DNA of 64,000 nt from Streptomyces macrolidinus (GTDB taxonomy: Bacteria; Actinomycetota; Actinomycetes; Streptomycetales; Streptomycetaceae), in the NCBI RefSeq assembly GCF_023887685.1, contig NZ_JAMWMR010000008.1, positions 1 through 64,000 on the forward strand, written 5' to 3'. This document shows, piece after piece, positions 46,757 through 55,616 of this stretch (its first letter is position 1; each line of letters starts with the position of its first letter). The position numbers were made by a program, and so were the translations under genes. The notes below the pieces were generated by a model. That model was given only the letters and a program-made list of their open reading frames with translations. It was not told the origin of the DNA and did not search any database.

Positions 46757-46786
46757 TGCTCAGCAATTGATTGCTCAGTAATTGAT
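46757..46786. promoter_or_regulatory. adjacent 15-base direct repeats, candidate MarR operator
   Basis: TGCTCAGCAATTGAT (46757-46771) and TGCTCAGTAATTGAT (46772-46786) abut and differ at one base. A third partial TAATTGA follows at about 46810. The segment is AT-rich in an otherwise GC-rich region and lies between the decarboxylase and MarR starts. The rest of the 221-base gap shows no gene. Confidence 0.6.
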
Positions 46787-46923
46787 CGATCGGTAGCCGA
46801 CGTGGCAGTAATTGACGCGGCAGTAGAATCGCCCGGCAGCGCACAACGCCCGGCAGTGCACAAGCAGCTTCCGACAGTTCCTTCAGTGCGGGCAGGCGCA
46901 GGGCGGCGAGAGGACATACGCAG

Positions 46924-47412
46924 GTGGATGCCGCGAACCCGCGGGCCGATCAGGCCGCCCGCGCGGCCAACAGCCGACTCGTGCACGACTTCGGGCTGCT
47001 GATCAAGGCCGCCACCCGGCTGGAACAGCGCATCGACACTGCCCTGCGGCAGGAGTGCGGCATCGGGCACACGATGTTCGAGGTCCTCATCCGGCTCTGC
47101 CGCGATACGGACGAGCAGGTCTCGCAACGCGCGCTCGCCGACGACCTCACCCTCACCAGCGGCGGCGTCACCCGCCTGATCGACCGGATGGAGGAGGCCG
47201 GTCTGGCCCGCCGCGTGCCGTCCCGCGCGGACCGCAGAAGCGTCCTCGTGGAACCGACCGACCAGGGCCGTGCCGTGTTCCTTCGCGCTGTCGACGTCCA
47301 CGCGCGCGTCGTCGAGCGGTACTTCGTCACCCCCGTGCCCCACGACGACTACACCCGGCTGACCGGCTCACTGCACGAGATCCACCGGGCCCTGCGCGAC
47401 GGCACCGACTGA
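46924..47412 (+). CDS. MarR-family regulator
   Basis: 162 residues from a GTG at 46924. The winged helix is clear (VSQRALADDLTLTSGGVTRL and IDRMEEAGLARRVPSRADRR). It is divergent from the decarboxylase and has a 15-base tandem repeat in front, which is the likely binding site. MarR proteins respond to small aromatic or phenolic ligands; here perhaps the substrate or product of the decarboxylase. Confidence 0.93.
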   Translation: MDAANPRADQAARAANSRLVHDFGLLIKAATRLEQRIDTALRQECGIGHTMFEVLIRLCRDTDEQVSQRALADDLTLTSGGVTRLIDRMEEAGLARRVPSRADRRSVLVEPTDQGRAVFLRAVDVHARVVERYFVTPVPHDDYTRLTGSLHEIHRALRDGTD

Positions 47413-47508
47413 CCACCTCGCACCGCTTGCCGCGCCGGGAGCGTAAGGGATCATGGTTGCGGAATGCCGACCCCCGCGACAGCCCGCCCCGTCCGAGGAG
47501 CAGTACGC

Positions 47509-48630
47509 ATGACCTACCGCGTCGAGCCGATCACCCGCGAGCAGCATCTGGCGTACATCGCCTCGCGGCCGTCCGCGAGCCATATGCAGGTGCCGTCGTG
47601 GGGCGGGGTGAAGCCCGACTGGAGGGCGGAGAGCCTCGGATGGTTCGACGCGCAGGGCCGGTTGGTGGGTGCGGGGCTCGTGCTCTACCGGCCGGTGCCG
47701 AGGCTCAAGCGGTACCTAGCCTATCTGCCCGAAGGCCCGGTCATCGACTGGTCCGCGCCCGATCTGGAGGAGTGGCTGAGCCCGCTGCTCGCCCATCTCA
47801 AGGCACAGGGCGCGTTCTCGGTGAAGATGGGTCCGCCGGTCGTCGTACGGCGCTGGGACGCGGACGCCGTCAAGGCCGCGATCGCCGACCCGGCCGCCCG
47901 CCGCCTGCGGGACGTGGAGGCCACCGCGTACGAGCCGCGCGCCTTCGACATCGCGGACCGGCTGCGCCGCCTGGGCTGGCAGCAGGCCGAGGCGGAGGGC
48001 GAGGACGGCTTCGCCGCCGGGCAGCCGCGCTACTGCTTCCAAGTGCCGCTCGCCGGGCGCTCGTTGGACGAGGTGCACCGCAGTCTCAACCAGCAGTGGC
48101 GGCGCAACATCAAGAAGGCGGAGAAGGCAGGCGTCAAGGTCGTACGCGGCGGCTTCGATGATCTGCCCGCCTTCTACACGCTGTACGTCGAGACCGCCGA
48201 GCGCGACCGGTTCATCCCGCGCCCGCTCGCCTACTTCCAGCGGATGTGGCAGGCGCTGGCCGCCGAGGACCCGGACCGGATGCGGCTCTACCTCGCCCAC
48301 CACGACGGGGAGGTCCTGTCCGCCGCCACCATGCTCATCGTGGGCGAGCACGTCTGGTACTCGTACGGCGCCTCCACCAGCCGCAAGCGCGAGGTGCAGC
48401 CGAACAACGCCATCCAGTGGCGGATGCTGTCGGACGCCCACCGACTCGGCGCGTCCGTCTACGACTTGCGGGGGATCACCGACACGCTGGAGGACTCCGA
48501 CCACCTGTTGGGGCTGCTCCGCTTCAAGGTCGGCACCGGGGGCCAGGCCGTCGAGTACCTCGGTGAGTGGGACTACCCCCTCAACCGCGTCCTGCACAAG
48601 GCGCTCGACTTCTACATGGCGCACCGCTGA
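47509..48630 (+). CDS. FemABX-family peptidyltransferase
   Basis: 373 residues from an ATG at 47509 with GAGGAG upstream. It has the twin-GNAT FemABX pattern: SWGGVKPDWRAESLGWFD, YLPEGPVIDW, SLNQQWRRNIKKAEKAG, and a C-terminal YDLRGITDTLEDSDHLLGLL then LRFKVG. These enzymes add amino acids from tRNA to the lipid II stem peptide; in Streptomyces one adds the cross-bridge glycine, others may confer resistance. No membrane segment. Which role it has cannot be seen. Confidence 0.92.
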   Translation: MTYRVEPITREQHLAYIASRPSASHMQVPSWGGVKPDWRAESLGWFDAQGRLVGAGLVLYRPVPRLKRYLAYLPEGPVIDWSAPDLEEWLSPLLAHLKAQGAFSVKMGPPVVVRRWDADAVKAAIADPAARRLRDVEATAYEPRAFDIADRLRRLGWQQAEAEGEDGFAAGQPRYCFQVPLAGRSLDEVHRSLNQQWRRNIKKAEKAGVKVVRGGFDDLPAFYTLYVETAERDRFIPRPLAYFQRMWQALAAEDPDRMRLYLAHHDGEVLSAATMLIVGEHVWYSYGASTSRKREVQPNNAIQWRMLSDAHRLGASVYDLRGITDTLEDSDHLLGLLRFKVGTGGQAVEYLGEWDYPLNRVLHKALDFYMAHR

Positions 48631-48651
48631 GCCGGTGGGGATCCGTCCCGG

Positions 48652-49017
48652 TCAGGCGAGGTCCGTCAGATCGTCCGCGTACACCTGCGACAGCGGCTGC
48701 GGCCCCACGTACCGCTGGCAGTTGCACTGACCGGCCTCGTAGCGCAGCGGCTTCTTGTTCTCGTCCCAGGCCGTCGGCACCTCCACGCGCTCGTGGCACC
48801 GGCCCTGCTTGTCGTGCTTGGCGAGATGGTGGGTGCAACCGCACACGGGCTCCGGCGGCTTGTGCGCGGCCTCGACCGCCAGCCGGTCCTGCTTCTCCGC
48901 CTCCAGCAACTGCATCTTGCGCTCGTGCCGATTGCGCAGCGCGGTGCGGATGTTGTCGGCCGCCCAAGCGAAGCCACCCGTCCAGAAGAGGACGGCGATT
49001 ACCCAGACCCAGCCCAT
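48652..49017 (-). CDS. small membrane protein with Cys/His cluster
   Basis: 121 residues from an ATG at 49017 (the long upstream frame is shadow). One N-terminal membrane helix (GWVWVIAVLFWTGGFAWAAD), a short charged helix, then a cytoplasmic tail with CGCTHHLAKHD, CHERV and QCNCQRY, enough Cys and His for a zinc site. I know no characterised homologue; it has the look of a conserved hypothetical Streptomyces protein. Convergent with the FemABX gene at a distance of 21 bases. Confidence 0.82.
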   Translation of the reverse strand: MGWVWVIAVLFWTGGFAWAADNIRTALRNRHERKMQLLEAEKQDRLAVEAAHKPPEPVCGCTHHLAKHDKQGRCHERVEVPTAWDENKKPLRYEAGQCNCQRYVGPQPLSQVYADDLTDLA

Positions 49018-49234
49018 GATCCTGTTCCTTCCCCCGGTCCCGCCGTGCTCAGCATAGAGGCCCCCACCACCTCCCGGACCCCCGGCATACGGCCACCGTG
49101 GGCGCCCGGGATGCGGCCACCCGGGTGAGATGGAAGCCTGGTAGGGGCCGTGGCCGTCACTCGCCCGGCCCATACGTCCGCCCAGGACCAACACTCAACT
49201 GTTCGCGATGCCCTTCCCGATCGAGGTGGTACCC

Positions 49235-49690
49235 GTGGATCTGAGGATGTCGGTGCAAGACCGGGAAGCGTTCCTCGCCGGCCTCCATGTGGGCGTCCTG
49301 GGGGTGGACGATCCACGTCACGACGGTGGGCCGTTGCTGGTGCCGCTCTGGTACTCCTACGAGCCCGGCGGGCTGGTGGCGATCGAGACCGGGCGCAAGA
49401 CGCAGAAGGCCCGTCTCATCCGTGAGGCCGGGCGGTTCAGCCTCTGTGTGCAGGACGAGAAGGCACCGTACCGCTATGTGAGCGTGGAGGGTCCGGTGGT
49501 GAGCATCGAGGACCCGCTGCCCCCGGTCGAGCGCGAGGCGCTGGCCCACCGGTACCTGGAGGCCGAGAACGCGGCGGCGTACCTGGCGGCCAACCATCAG
49601 CAACTGACCGACGACATCCTCGTACGCATGCGGCCCCAGAGGTGGCGGACGGCCGACTTCTCCGCCTTCGCCGCGGAGTTCGACACCTGA
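49235..49690 (+). CDS. pyridoxamine 5'-phosphate oxidase-fold protein
   Basis: 151 residues from a GTG at 49235 with GAGGTGG six bases upstream; an ATG at 49208 without a ribosome site is less likely. Split-barrel flavin/F420-binding pattern: LAGLHVGVLGVDD, LLVPLWYSYEPGGLVAIETG, ARLIREAGRFSLCVQDEKAP and YRYVSVEGPVV. Function in the family ranges from flavin to F420 enzymes. It lies 46 bases upstream of the biosynthetic enzyme gene on the same strand and may be part of that unit. Confidence 0.88.
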   Translation: MDLRMSVQDREAFLAGLHVGVLGVDDPRHDGGPLLVPLWYSYEPGGLVAIETGRKTQKARLIREAGRFSLCVQDEKAPYRYVSVEGPVVSIEDPLPPVEREALAHRYLEAENAAAYLAANHQQLTDDILVRMRPQRWRTADFSAFAAEFDT

Positions 49691-49736
49691 GCCCTGTGCG
49701 TGGCGGGTCCACGTGCGGGACGGACGGGATATCCCG

Positions 49737-52700
49737 ATGGTCACTGACATGGTGATGCCTTCGGAGGCGGCCTGGAACGCGGGGACGATGCCGTATCCGC
49801 GTGATCGCTGTCTGCACGAGCTGTTCGACGTCCAGGCGCGGCTCCGTCCGCGCGCGACCGCCTCCCTCCAGCACGGCCGCAGCATCAGCTACGGCGAGCT
49901 GAAGGCCCGGTCCGACGCGTTGGCCGCGCGTCTGTTCGAATCTGGGGTGCGGCCCGGCGACGGGGTCGGCGTCTGCGGGGGCCGGTCGCTGGAAGCGCTG
50001 GTCGCGTTCCTCGGCATCCTCAAGGCCGGTGCGGCGTACGTCCCTCTCGACGACGCCTCACCGCCGGGGCGGCTCCAGGCGATGTCCGAGGACGCCGGGG
50101 TGCAGACCGTGGTGACGCTGCCCGGCAGCGTCTGCCGCATCCGGCGCGTACGCACCCGTATCGACCTGGGAGCCGCGCTCGCGACCGCCGATCCGGGGTC
50201 CGCCTCGCCGACCGCGCCCGTCACGGTCCCGCGGGCCGGGGTGCTCCCCGACGACTGCGCCTACGTCATGTTCACCTCCGGCTCGACCGGCCGTCCCAAG
50301 CCCGTGGCGATCCCGCACTGCGGTGTCGTACGACTGGCGGCCTCCGACCTGGTGTGGCAGCGACCGCGGCCCGGGGAGCGGGTACTGCACGCCTACGGGC
50401 TGTCCTCGGACGCCTCCACGATCGAGATCTGGTCCGCGCTGCTCGCCGGTGCCTGTGTGGTGATCGCCGATCAGGAGGAGCTGCTGTCACCGGCCGCGTT
50501 GGAGTCCCGGCTGCTGGCCGAGCGGGTCAGCGTGGCCTATCTGACCACCGGGGTGTTCCACCACATCGGCCGCACCAGGCCGTCGGCCCTGCGCTCCCTG
50601 CGGTTCGCCTCGGCCGGTGGTGAGGCCATGGACCCGGAGCTGGCCCGCGCGATCCTGGCGGCCTGTCCGGACACCACTGTGGTCAACTTCTACGGTCCGA
50701 CCGAGAACAGTGTGGTCTCCACCGCGCATCTGGTGCATGATCTGCCGCCCGAGGCGACGGCGGTGCCCATCGGCCGCCCGCTGGAGAACTCCACCTGCTA
50801 CGTGGTGCGTGCGGACGGCACCCTCGCGGAGACCGGTGAGGAGGGCGAACTCCTCGTCGGCGGCGACGGGCTCGCCCTCGGCTACCTCGGCGACCCCGAG
50901 CTGACCGCCGAACGCTTCGTGGACGACCTCTTCGAACCCGGTACACGGCTGTATCGCACAGGTGATCGAGTGGTGCGGCGTGCGGACGGTGTCCTGGAGT
51001 ACCGGGCACGCGTGGACCGCCAGCTCAAGCTGCGCGGCTATCGCATCGAACCCGACGAGATCGAGGCACGGCTCCGCGCGGACGACGCGGTCGGCGAGGC
51101 CGTGGTCGAACTGCAGGACGGCAGCCTGATCGGATACGTGACACCCGCGCGGCCCGGTCAGGAACTGCCCGTGGACCGCATCCGCGACAGCCTCGCCGCC
51201 TGGCTGCCGCCCGCCGCGGTCCCCACGCGGCTGGTGGAGGTCGCGCGGTTCCCGGTGACCGCGGCGGGCAAGGTGGACCGCACCCGGCTGCGTCGACTGG
51301 CCGCCACGGAGACGGGGGCGGGGACGGCCGTACACACGGTCACGGCGCCCGAGACCGAGCAGTCCCCGGCACCCGGTCCCGAGGACGCGCTCGCGCAGGT
51401 GTGGCAGACGGTTCTGGGCGTGCGCCCGGCCTCCGACGACGGCTTCTTCGACATCGGCGGCGACTCCCTGCTGGCCGCCGAGGTCGTCACCCGCACCCTG
51501 ACCGCCTTCGACCTCGACGCCCGGTACGGCCGCACCCTGATCCACGCCCTGCTGCGCTCGCCCACCCTGGAGGACTTCACCGCCGCCGTCGCCGCCCTCA
51601 CCGCCGTCAAGGACCAACAGCCCGACATGAAGGCTGACTTGGGGGCCACCGACTTCCGCGCCGAGGCACGGCTGGGCTTCGCCCTGGCCCCGCCCCACGG
51701 CCCGGAGCCCGACTGGCAGCACCCCCATGACGTACTCCTGACCGGTGCGTCCGGGTTCGTCGGCGCCTTCCTCCTGGACCGCCTGCTGCGCCGTACCGAC
51801 GCGCGCGTGCACTGCCCGGTGCGCAGCCGCGACGACGCGCACGCCCGGCAGAAGGTGCTGCGGAACCTGGCCCGCTTCGGCCTCGCCGACGCGGCGACCC
51901 CCGACCGCGTCGTGTGCTTCCCCGGAGACCTCGCCGAGCCCGGACTCGGCCTCGATCCGGGCCGCGCCGAGGAACTCGCCGACACGCTCGACCTGGCGAT
52001 CCACTCGGCCGCGCAGGTCAACTTCCTCTACCCGTACGAGGCGTTGCGCCGCGCCAACGTGGAGGGCACCAGGCAGCTCGTCCGGTTGGTGGCCGGACGC
52101 GGCGTGCCCGTGCACTTCCTCTCCACCATCGCGGTGCTCGCAGGCTTCGGCACCGCCGGTGTGCGGCACGTGGACGAGGACCTGCCGCTGGACCACGCCG
52201 ACCAGCTCACCATGGGCTACGCCGAGAGCAAGTGGGTGGCCGAGGAGGTGCTGCGCGACGCGGCCGAGCAGGGGCTGCCGGTGGCGGTCTACCGGCCGTA
52301 CGAGATCACCGGCGACCGGCACTCCGGCGCGTGCAACACGGACACCGCGATCTGCTCGATGTTCCGGACGATCGCCGAGACCGGGCTGGCCCCCGACATC
52401 CCGCTGCCGCTGGACTTCGTACCGGTGGACTTCCTCACCGAGGCGGTGGTGCACATCGCCACCGCGCACCGCACCGACCACCGCACCTACCACCTGACCA
52501 ACCCCCGCCCGGCGAGTCTGACCGACATGCTCGACCGGATGGACACCCACGGCCACCGCGTCCAGCGGCTCCCCTACGAGGAGTGGGTCGGCGAACTCGT
52601 CCGCCATGTCGCCCAGCACCCCACGAGCCCCACCGCCCCGTTCGTCTCCCTGTGCGTGGACCGCTGCAAGCAGGCCGACATGTCCGTCAAGGAGATGTAC

Positions 52701-52847
52701 TTCGAGGGCACCTTCCCGACCGTGGGACGGGCCAACGTCGAACGGGACCTGGCCGCGACGGGCCTGCACTGCCCGCCGGTCGACGCCGAACTGCTCGACC
52801 GCTACCTGGAGTACTTCTACGCCACCGGCTACATCGAGCGCCCGTGA
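49737..52847 (+). CDS. adenylation-carrier-thioester reductase enzyme (A-T-R)
   Basis: 1036 residues; ATG 49737 is preferred, with GGGA seven bases upstream (GTG 49713 and ATGs 49749 and 49755 are alternatives). Adenylation domain 30-550: A3 YVMFTSGSTGRPKPV (from 176), A5 NFYGPTENS, A7 YRTGDRV, A8 KLRGYRIEPDEIEARL, A10 TAAGKVDRTRL. Carrier domain with GGDSLL, pantetheinyl Ser577. Reductase domain: TGASGFVG (669-676) for NAD(P)H and the catalytic YAESK (Y828, K832). The A domain has Asp at the amine-binding site, so an alpha-amino acid is likely. It would release an amino aldehyde or alcohol. No condensation domain. Confidence 0.92.
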   Translation: MVTDMVMPSEAAWNAGTMPYPRDRCLHELFDVQARLRPRATASLQHGRSISYGELKARSDALAARLFESGVRPGDGVGVCGGRSLEALVAFLGILKAGAAYVPLDDASPPGRLQAMSEDAGVQTVVTLPGSVCRIRRVRTRIDLGAALATADPGSASPTAPVTVPRAGVLPDDCAYVMFTSGSTGRPKPVAIPHCGVVRLAASDLVWQRPRPGERVLHAYGLSSDASTIEIWSALLAGACVVIADQEELLSPAALESRLLAERVSVAYLTTGVFHHIGRTRPSALRSLRFASAGGEAMDPELARAILAACPDTTVVNFYGPTENSVVSTAHLVHDLPPEATAVPIGRPLENSTCYVVRADGTLAETGEEGELLVGGDGLALGYLGDPELTAERFVDDLFEPGTRLYRTGDRVVRRADGVLEYRARVDRQLKLRGYRIEPDEIEARLRADDAVGEAVVELQDGSLIGYVTPARPGQELPVDRIRDSLAAWLPPAAVPTRLVEVARFPVTAAGKVDRTRLRRLAATETGAGTAVHTVTAPETEQSPAPGPEDALAQVWQTVLGVRPASDDGFFDIGGDSLLAAEVVTRTLTAFDLDARYGRTLIHALLRSPTLEDFTAAVAALTAVKDQQPDMKADLGATDFRAEARLGFALAPPHGPEPDWQHPHDVLLTGASGFVGAFLLDRLLRRTDARVHCPVRSRDDAHARQKVLRNLARFGLADAATPDRVVCFPGDLAEPGLGLDPGRAEELADTLDLAIHSAAQVNFLYPYEALRRANVEGTRQLVRLVAGRGVPVHFLSTIAVLAGFGTAGVRHVDEDLPLDHADQLTMGYAESKWVAEEVLRDAAEQGLPVAVYRPYEITGDRHSGACNTDTAICSMFRTIAETGLAPDIPLPLDFVPVDFLTEAVVHIATAHRTDHRTYHLTNPRPASLTDMLDRMDTHGHRVQRLPYEEWVGELVRHVAQHPTSPTAPFVSLCVDRCKQADMSVKEMYFEGTFPTVGRANVERDLAATGLHCPPVDAELLDRYLEYFYATGYIERP

Positions 52848-52898
52848 CGGATCGCCCGTGATCGGCACGGCATCCACGGACGGATCGTCCGTGAGCGG
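52846..52898 (+). repeat. 20-base direct repeat before first P450
   Basis: Two 20-base copies (52846-52865, 52879-52898) of the pattern GACGGATCGNCCGTGANCGG differ at two bases. The second lies in a short imperfect palindrome around GATC. They fill most of the 77-base gap between A-T-R and P450 genes, ahead of the GGGAG ribosome site. Confidence 0.6.
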
Positions 52899-52924
52899 CG
52901 AGGCCCCTTCGGAAGGGAGCGAGT

Positions 52925-54154
52925 ATGAGCCCACAGCACCCCAGCGCGTCGGCGTCCGGCCCCGAGGCCGAGGCGGACGTCCTGGACTTCCCGCTCCCGC
53001 CGCCGGGCACCATGGGACCGCCCGAGAAGTGCGCCCAGTTGCGCGCGAGTTGCCCCATGGCCCGGGTCAGGCTGCCGATGGACGCGACGGCCTGGTACGC
53101 CACCCGGTACGAGGACGTACGCGCGCTGCTCGCCGACCCGCGGCTCATCAGGCCCACCATCAACGACTGGCCGCCCCGCCTCGGACAGGCCGTCGACGAG
53201 GGGCCACGTCTGATCACGATGGCGGAACTGGAAGGCCCCCGGCACGCCGTGCTGCGCAAGGCCATCGCCCCCGCGTTCAGCTCTGGAGCCGTCCGCGACC
53301 ATGTGCCGCGCATCCGAGCGATCGCCGATCGGTTGCTGGCGGAGTTCGAGGCGGGCGGACCCCCCGGCGACCTGGTGGCCGGGTTCACCGATCCGTTCCC
53401 GCTGCTCGTACTGTGCGACCTGGTGGGCATCCCCGCCGAGGACCGGGAGTGGTTCCTTCCGGTCCTGGACGCGGCGCTCGGCGGCATGGTGACCGCCGAG
53501 GAAGGGCAGCGGGTCACGGGCCAACTACGGTCGTACGTAGCCGACTTGATCGCACAGAAGCGCAACAGGCCCGGCGACGACGTCCTGACGCGGCTGGTCC
53601 GCCAGTGCGCGGACGGGCCGCTGACCGAGGACGAGGTGATGGCCTTCGGGCTGTCCATGCTCACGGTCGGCTTCGGCATCAGCAGCTTCTTCCTGGCCGA
53701 CACCGTGCACACCCTGCTCCAACGCCCGGACCGCTGGGCGCGGTTGCGCGACCATCGCGACCTCCTGCCCGGCGCGGTGGAGGAACTCCTGCGTTACATG
53801 CCGGTGATGAACGGCACCGTGCTGCTGCTGGCCACCGAGGACATCGAGGCGGGCGGGCGGACCCTGCGCAAGGGCGACGCCGTCATCCCCGTACTGGCCT
53901 CCGCCAACCGCGACACGGACGTGTTCGCCGACGCCGCTCACTTCGACCCGGACCGCGCGGACAACCCCCACCTCAGCTTCGGTCGGGGCACCCACAACTG
54001 CGTCGGCGCCCACCTGGCACGCGCCGAACTCACCGTGGGACTGGGGACGTTGTTCGACCGGTTCCCCGGTCTGCGTCCGGCGGACGGCCAAGAGCCCGCC
54101 TGGGACGACGAATCCGTCACCAAGTCGCCACTGACCCTCCCGGTCAGTTGGTGA
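52925..54154 (+). CDS. cytochrome P450 (A)
   Basis: 409 residues, ATG with GGGAG upstream. P450 landmarks: C359 heme ligand in FGRGTHNCVGAHLARAE, K-helix EELLR, and PFPLLVLCDLVGIP typical of actinomycete P450s. The I helix reads LTVGFGISSFFLADTVHTLL, without the usual acid/alcohol (E/D-T) oxygen-activation pair. The PLPPPGTMGPPE N-terminus is shared with the second P450, so the pair arose by duplication. Proposed substrate: product of A-T-R, as aldehyde, alcohol or carrier-bound amino acid. Substrate is inference. Confidence 0.92.
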   Translation: MSPQHPSASASGPEAEADVLDFPLPPPGTMGPPEKCAQLRASCPMARVRLPMDATAWYATRYEDVRALLADPRLIRPTINDWPPRLGQAVDEGPRLITMAELEGPRHAVLRKAIAPAFSSGAVRDHVPRIRAIADRLLAEFEAGGPPGDLVAGFTDPFPLLVLCDLVGIPAEDREWFLPVLDAALGGMVTAEEGQRVTGQLRSYVADLIAQKRNRPGDDVLTRLVRQCADGPLTEDEVMAFGLSMLTVGFGISSFFLADTVHTLLQRPDRWARLRDHRDLLPGAVEELLRYMPVMNGTVLLLATEDIEAGGRTLRKGDAVIPVLASANRDTDVFADAAHFDPDRADNPHLSFGRGTHNCVGAHLARAELTVGLGTLFDRFPGLRPADGQEPAWDDESVTKSPLTLPVSW

Positions 54155-54174
54155 ACCGGCCCCACGTACACCGA

Positions 54175-54193
54175 CGGACGGTTGAGCCGTCCG
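54175..54193 (+). other. short perfect hairpin between P450 genes
   Basis: CGGACGG (54175-54181) and CCGTCCG (54187-54193) form a seven-base stem around a five-base loop in the 73-base gap. It lies well ahead of the GGGGAGG ribosome site of the second P450 and could stabilise transcript ends or lower downstream expression. Confidence 0.5.
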
Positions 54194-54227
54194 CCACGGT
54201 TGCCCACGACCACGGGGAGGTCCACCC

Positions 54228-55439
54228 GTGAACACCACACCCGAACCTGTCGTCGACGACCCCGTCATCGACATGCCGCTCCCGCCGCCGGGCACCATGG
54301 GGCCGCCCGAGGAGTACGGCCGACTGCGCGCCAAGTGCCCGCTGGCCAGGGTGCGGCTGCCGATCGGCGCCACCGCCTGGTACGCCACCCGGTACGAGGA
54401 CGTCAAGGAACTGGTCGCCGACTCCCGGCTGGTCAGGCCGAGCATCACCGACTGGCCGCCCCGCCCCGGCCACGCCCCCGGCGACGAGCCGGGCCTGATC
54501 ACCATGATGGAACTGGAGGGCCCCGAACACGCCGCCCTGCGCAGGGCCTTGAGCGAGCCGTTCAGCGTCCGCTCCATCCGGAACCGCCTGCCGCAGATCC
54601 GGCGCGCGGCCGACCGACTGCTCGATCCGTTCGTCAGCGGTGATCAACCCGGCGATCTGGTCGTCCGGTTCATCGAGCCGTTCCCCGTCATGGTGATGTG
54701 CGATCTGGTGGGCATCCCCTACGAGGACAGCGAGTACTTCCTGCCCAAGGCGGACGCCGCGCTCGGCGCCATCCTCACGCTGCAGGAGGGCCGCGAGGCC
54801 ACCGCCCAACTGCGCGAGTACATCGTCGCGTTGCTGGACCGCAAGCGGCGCGAACCCGGCGACGACATGCTCACCCACCTCGTCCGCGCACGCGAGCAGG
54901 GCGCGGTGGACGAGGAGAGCGCGGTGAGCTTCGGGCTCTCCATGCTGGTCGCCGGCTATCGCACGAGCACCATGTTCCTGGCCGACGCCGTCCTCACCTT
55001 GCTGAGCCGGCCCGGCGCGTACGCCCACCTGCGCGACCACCGCCAGCTCCTGCCCGGCGCGGTGGAGGAACTCCTGCGCTACATCCCGGTGATGAACGGC
55101 GTGGTGGTCCTCCAGGCCGTCGAGGACATCGAGTTGCACGGCCGCACGATCCACGCGGGCGACGCCGTACTGCCCGTCCTGGCCTCGGCCAACCGCGACG
55201 GAGACGTGTTCGCCGACGGCGACGGGCTCGACCTGTGCCGCACCGACAACCCGCATCTCACCTTCGGCCGCGGGGCACACAACTGCATCGGCTCCCATCT
55301 GGCACGGGCCCAGATGACCGTGTGCCTGGAGGCACTGTTCGACCGCCTCCCGGAGCTGCGCCTGGCCGAGGGCCACGACCCCATCTGGGAGGACGAGTCC
55401 CCGAGCAAGTCCCCGCTCACGCTGCCCGTCAACTGGTGA
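54228..55439 (+). CDS. cytochrome P450 (B)
   Basis: 403 residues from a GTG with GGGGAGG upstream. Heme Cys353 in FGRGAHNCIGSHLARAQ, K-helix EELLR, and the same N-terminus as P450 A. The I helix reads LVAGYRTSTMFLADAVLTLL: the Thr is kept but the acidic residue is Arg. This makes a second atypical P450 beside A. Its last 193 bases and the sequence up to the next gene are repeated 4,500 bases downstream. Likely acts with A on the A-T-R product. Confidence 0.92.
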   Translation: MNTTPEPVVDDPVIDMPLPPPGTMGPPEEYGRLRAKCPLARVRLPIGATAWYATRYEDVKELVADSRLVRPSITDWPPRPGHAPGDEPGLITMMELEGPEHAALRRALSEPFSVRSIRNRLPQIRRAADRLLDPFVSGDQPGDLVVRFIEPFPVMVMCDLVGIPYEDSEYFLPKADAALGAILTLQEGREATAQLREYIVALLDRKRREPGDDMLTHLVRAREQGAVDEESAVSFGLSMLVAGYRTSTMFLADAVLTLLSRPGAYAHLRDHRQLLPGAVEELLRYIPVMNGVVVLQAVEDIELHGRTIHAGDAVLPVLASANRDGDVFADGDGLDLCRTDNPHLTFGRGAHNCIGSHLARAQMTVCLEALFDRLPELRLAEGHDPIWEDESPSKSPLTLPVNW

Positions 55440-55510
55440 CCGGCGTCAACTGGTGACCGGCACCCTCCACGCACCGCGGATATCCTGCGCCCCATGACGA
55501 CCAACTCGCT
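55247..55510 (+). repeat. direct repeat, left copy (P450 B end plus phosphatase start)
   Basis: 55247-55439 matches 59747-59939 with five mismatches, four of them silent. The match goes on through the intergenic bases (with one two-base length change) to the first codons of the phosphatase-like gene at 55494/59996. The copies bracket the collagen module. Confidence 0.9.
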
Positions 55511-55616
55511 CACCTCGTGCGAGGCCTTCACCACTCAAAGACCCACGGACCGACGTCTCAACTCGCGGCATCCCTGGAGGACGGCAGCTTGGGTCGGCGG
55601 CACAGCCAGCCGTTGA
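55494..55616 (+). pseudogene. truncated start of inositol-monophosphatase-like gene
   Basis: ATGACGACCAACTCGCTC at 55494 matches the start of the intact gene at 59996 (MTTNSL against MTANSL) with the same upstream bases and GGATATCCTGCG leader. After about eight codons the match is lost, and the frame stops at 55614-55616 inside the end of the oxygenase gene. It marks the left boundary of the inserted module. Confidence 0.75.

Noticed and set aside
50487..52934. Minus-strand open frame of 815 codons opposite the A-T-R gene
   Set aside because: Shadow; the sense strand has all adenylation, carrier and reductase motifs.
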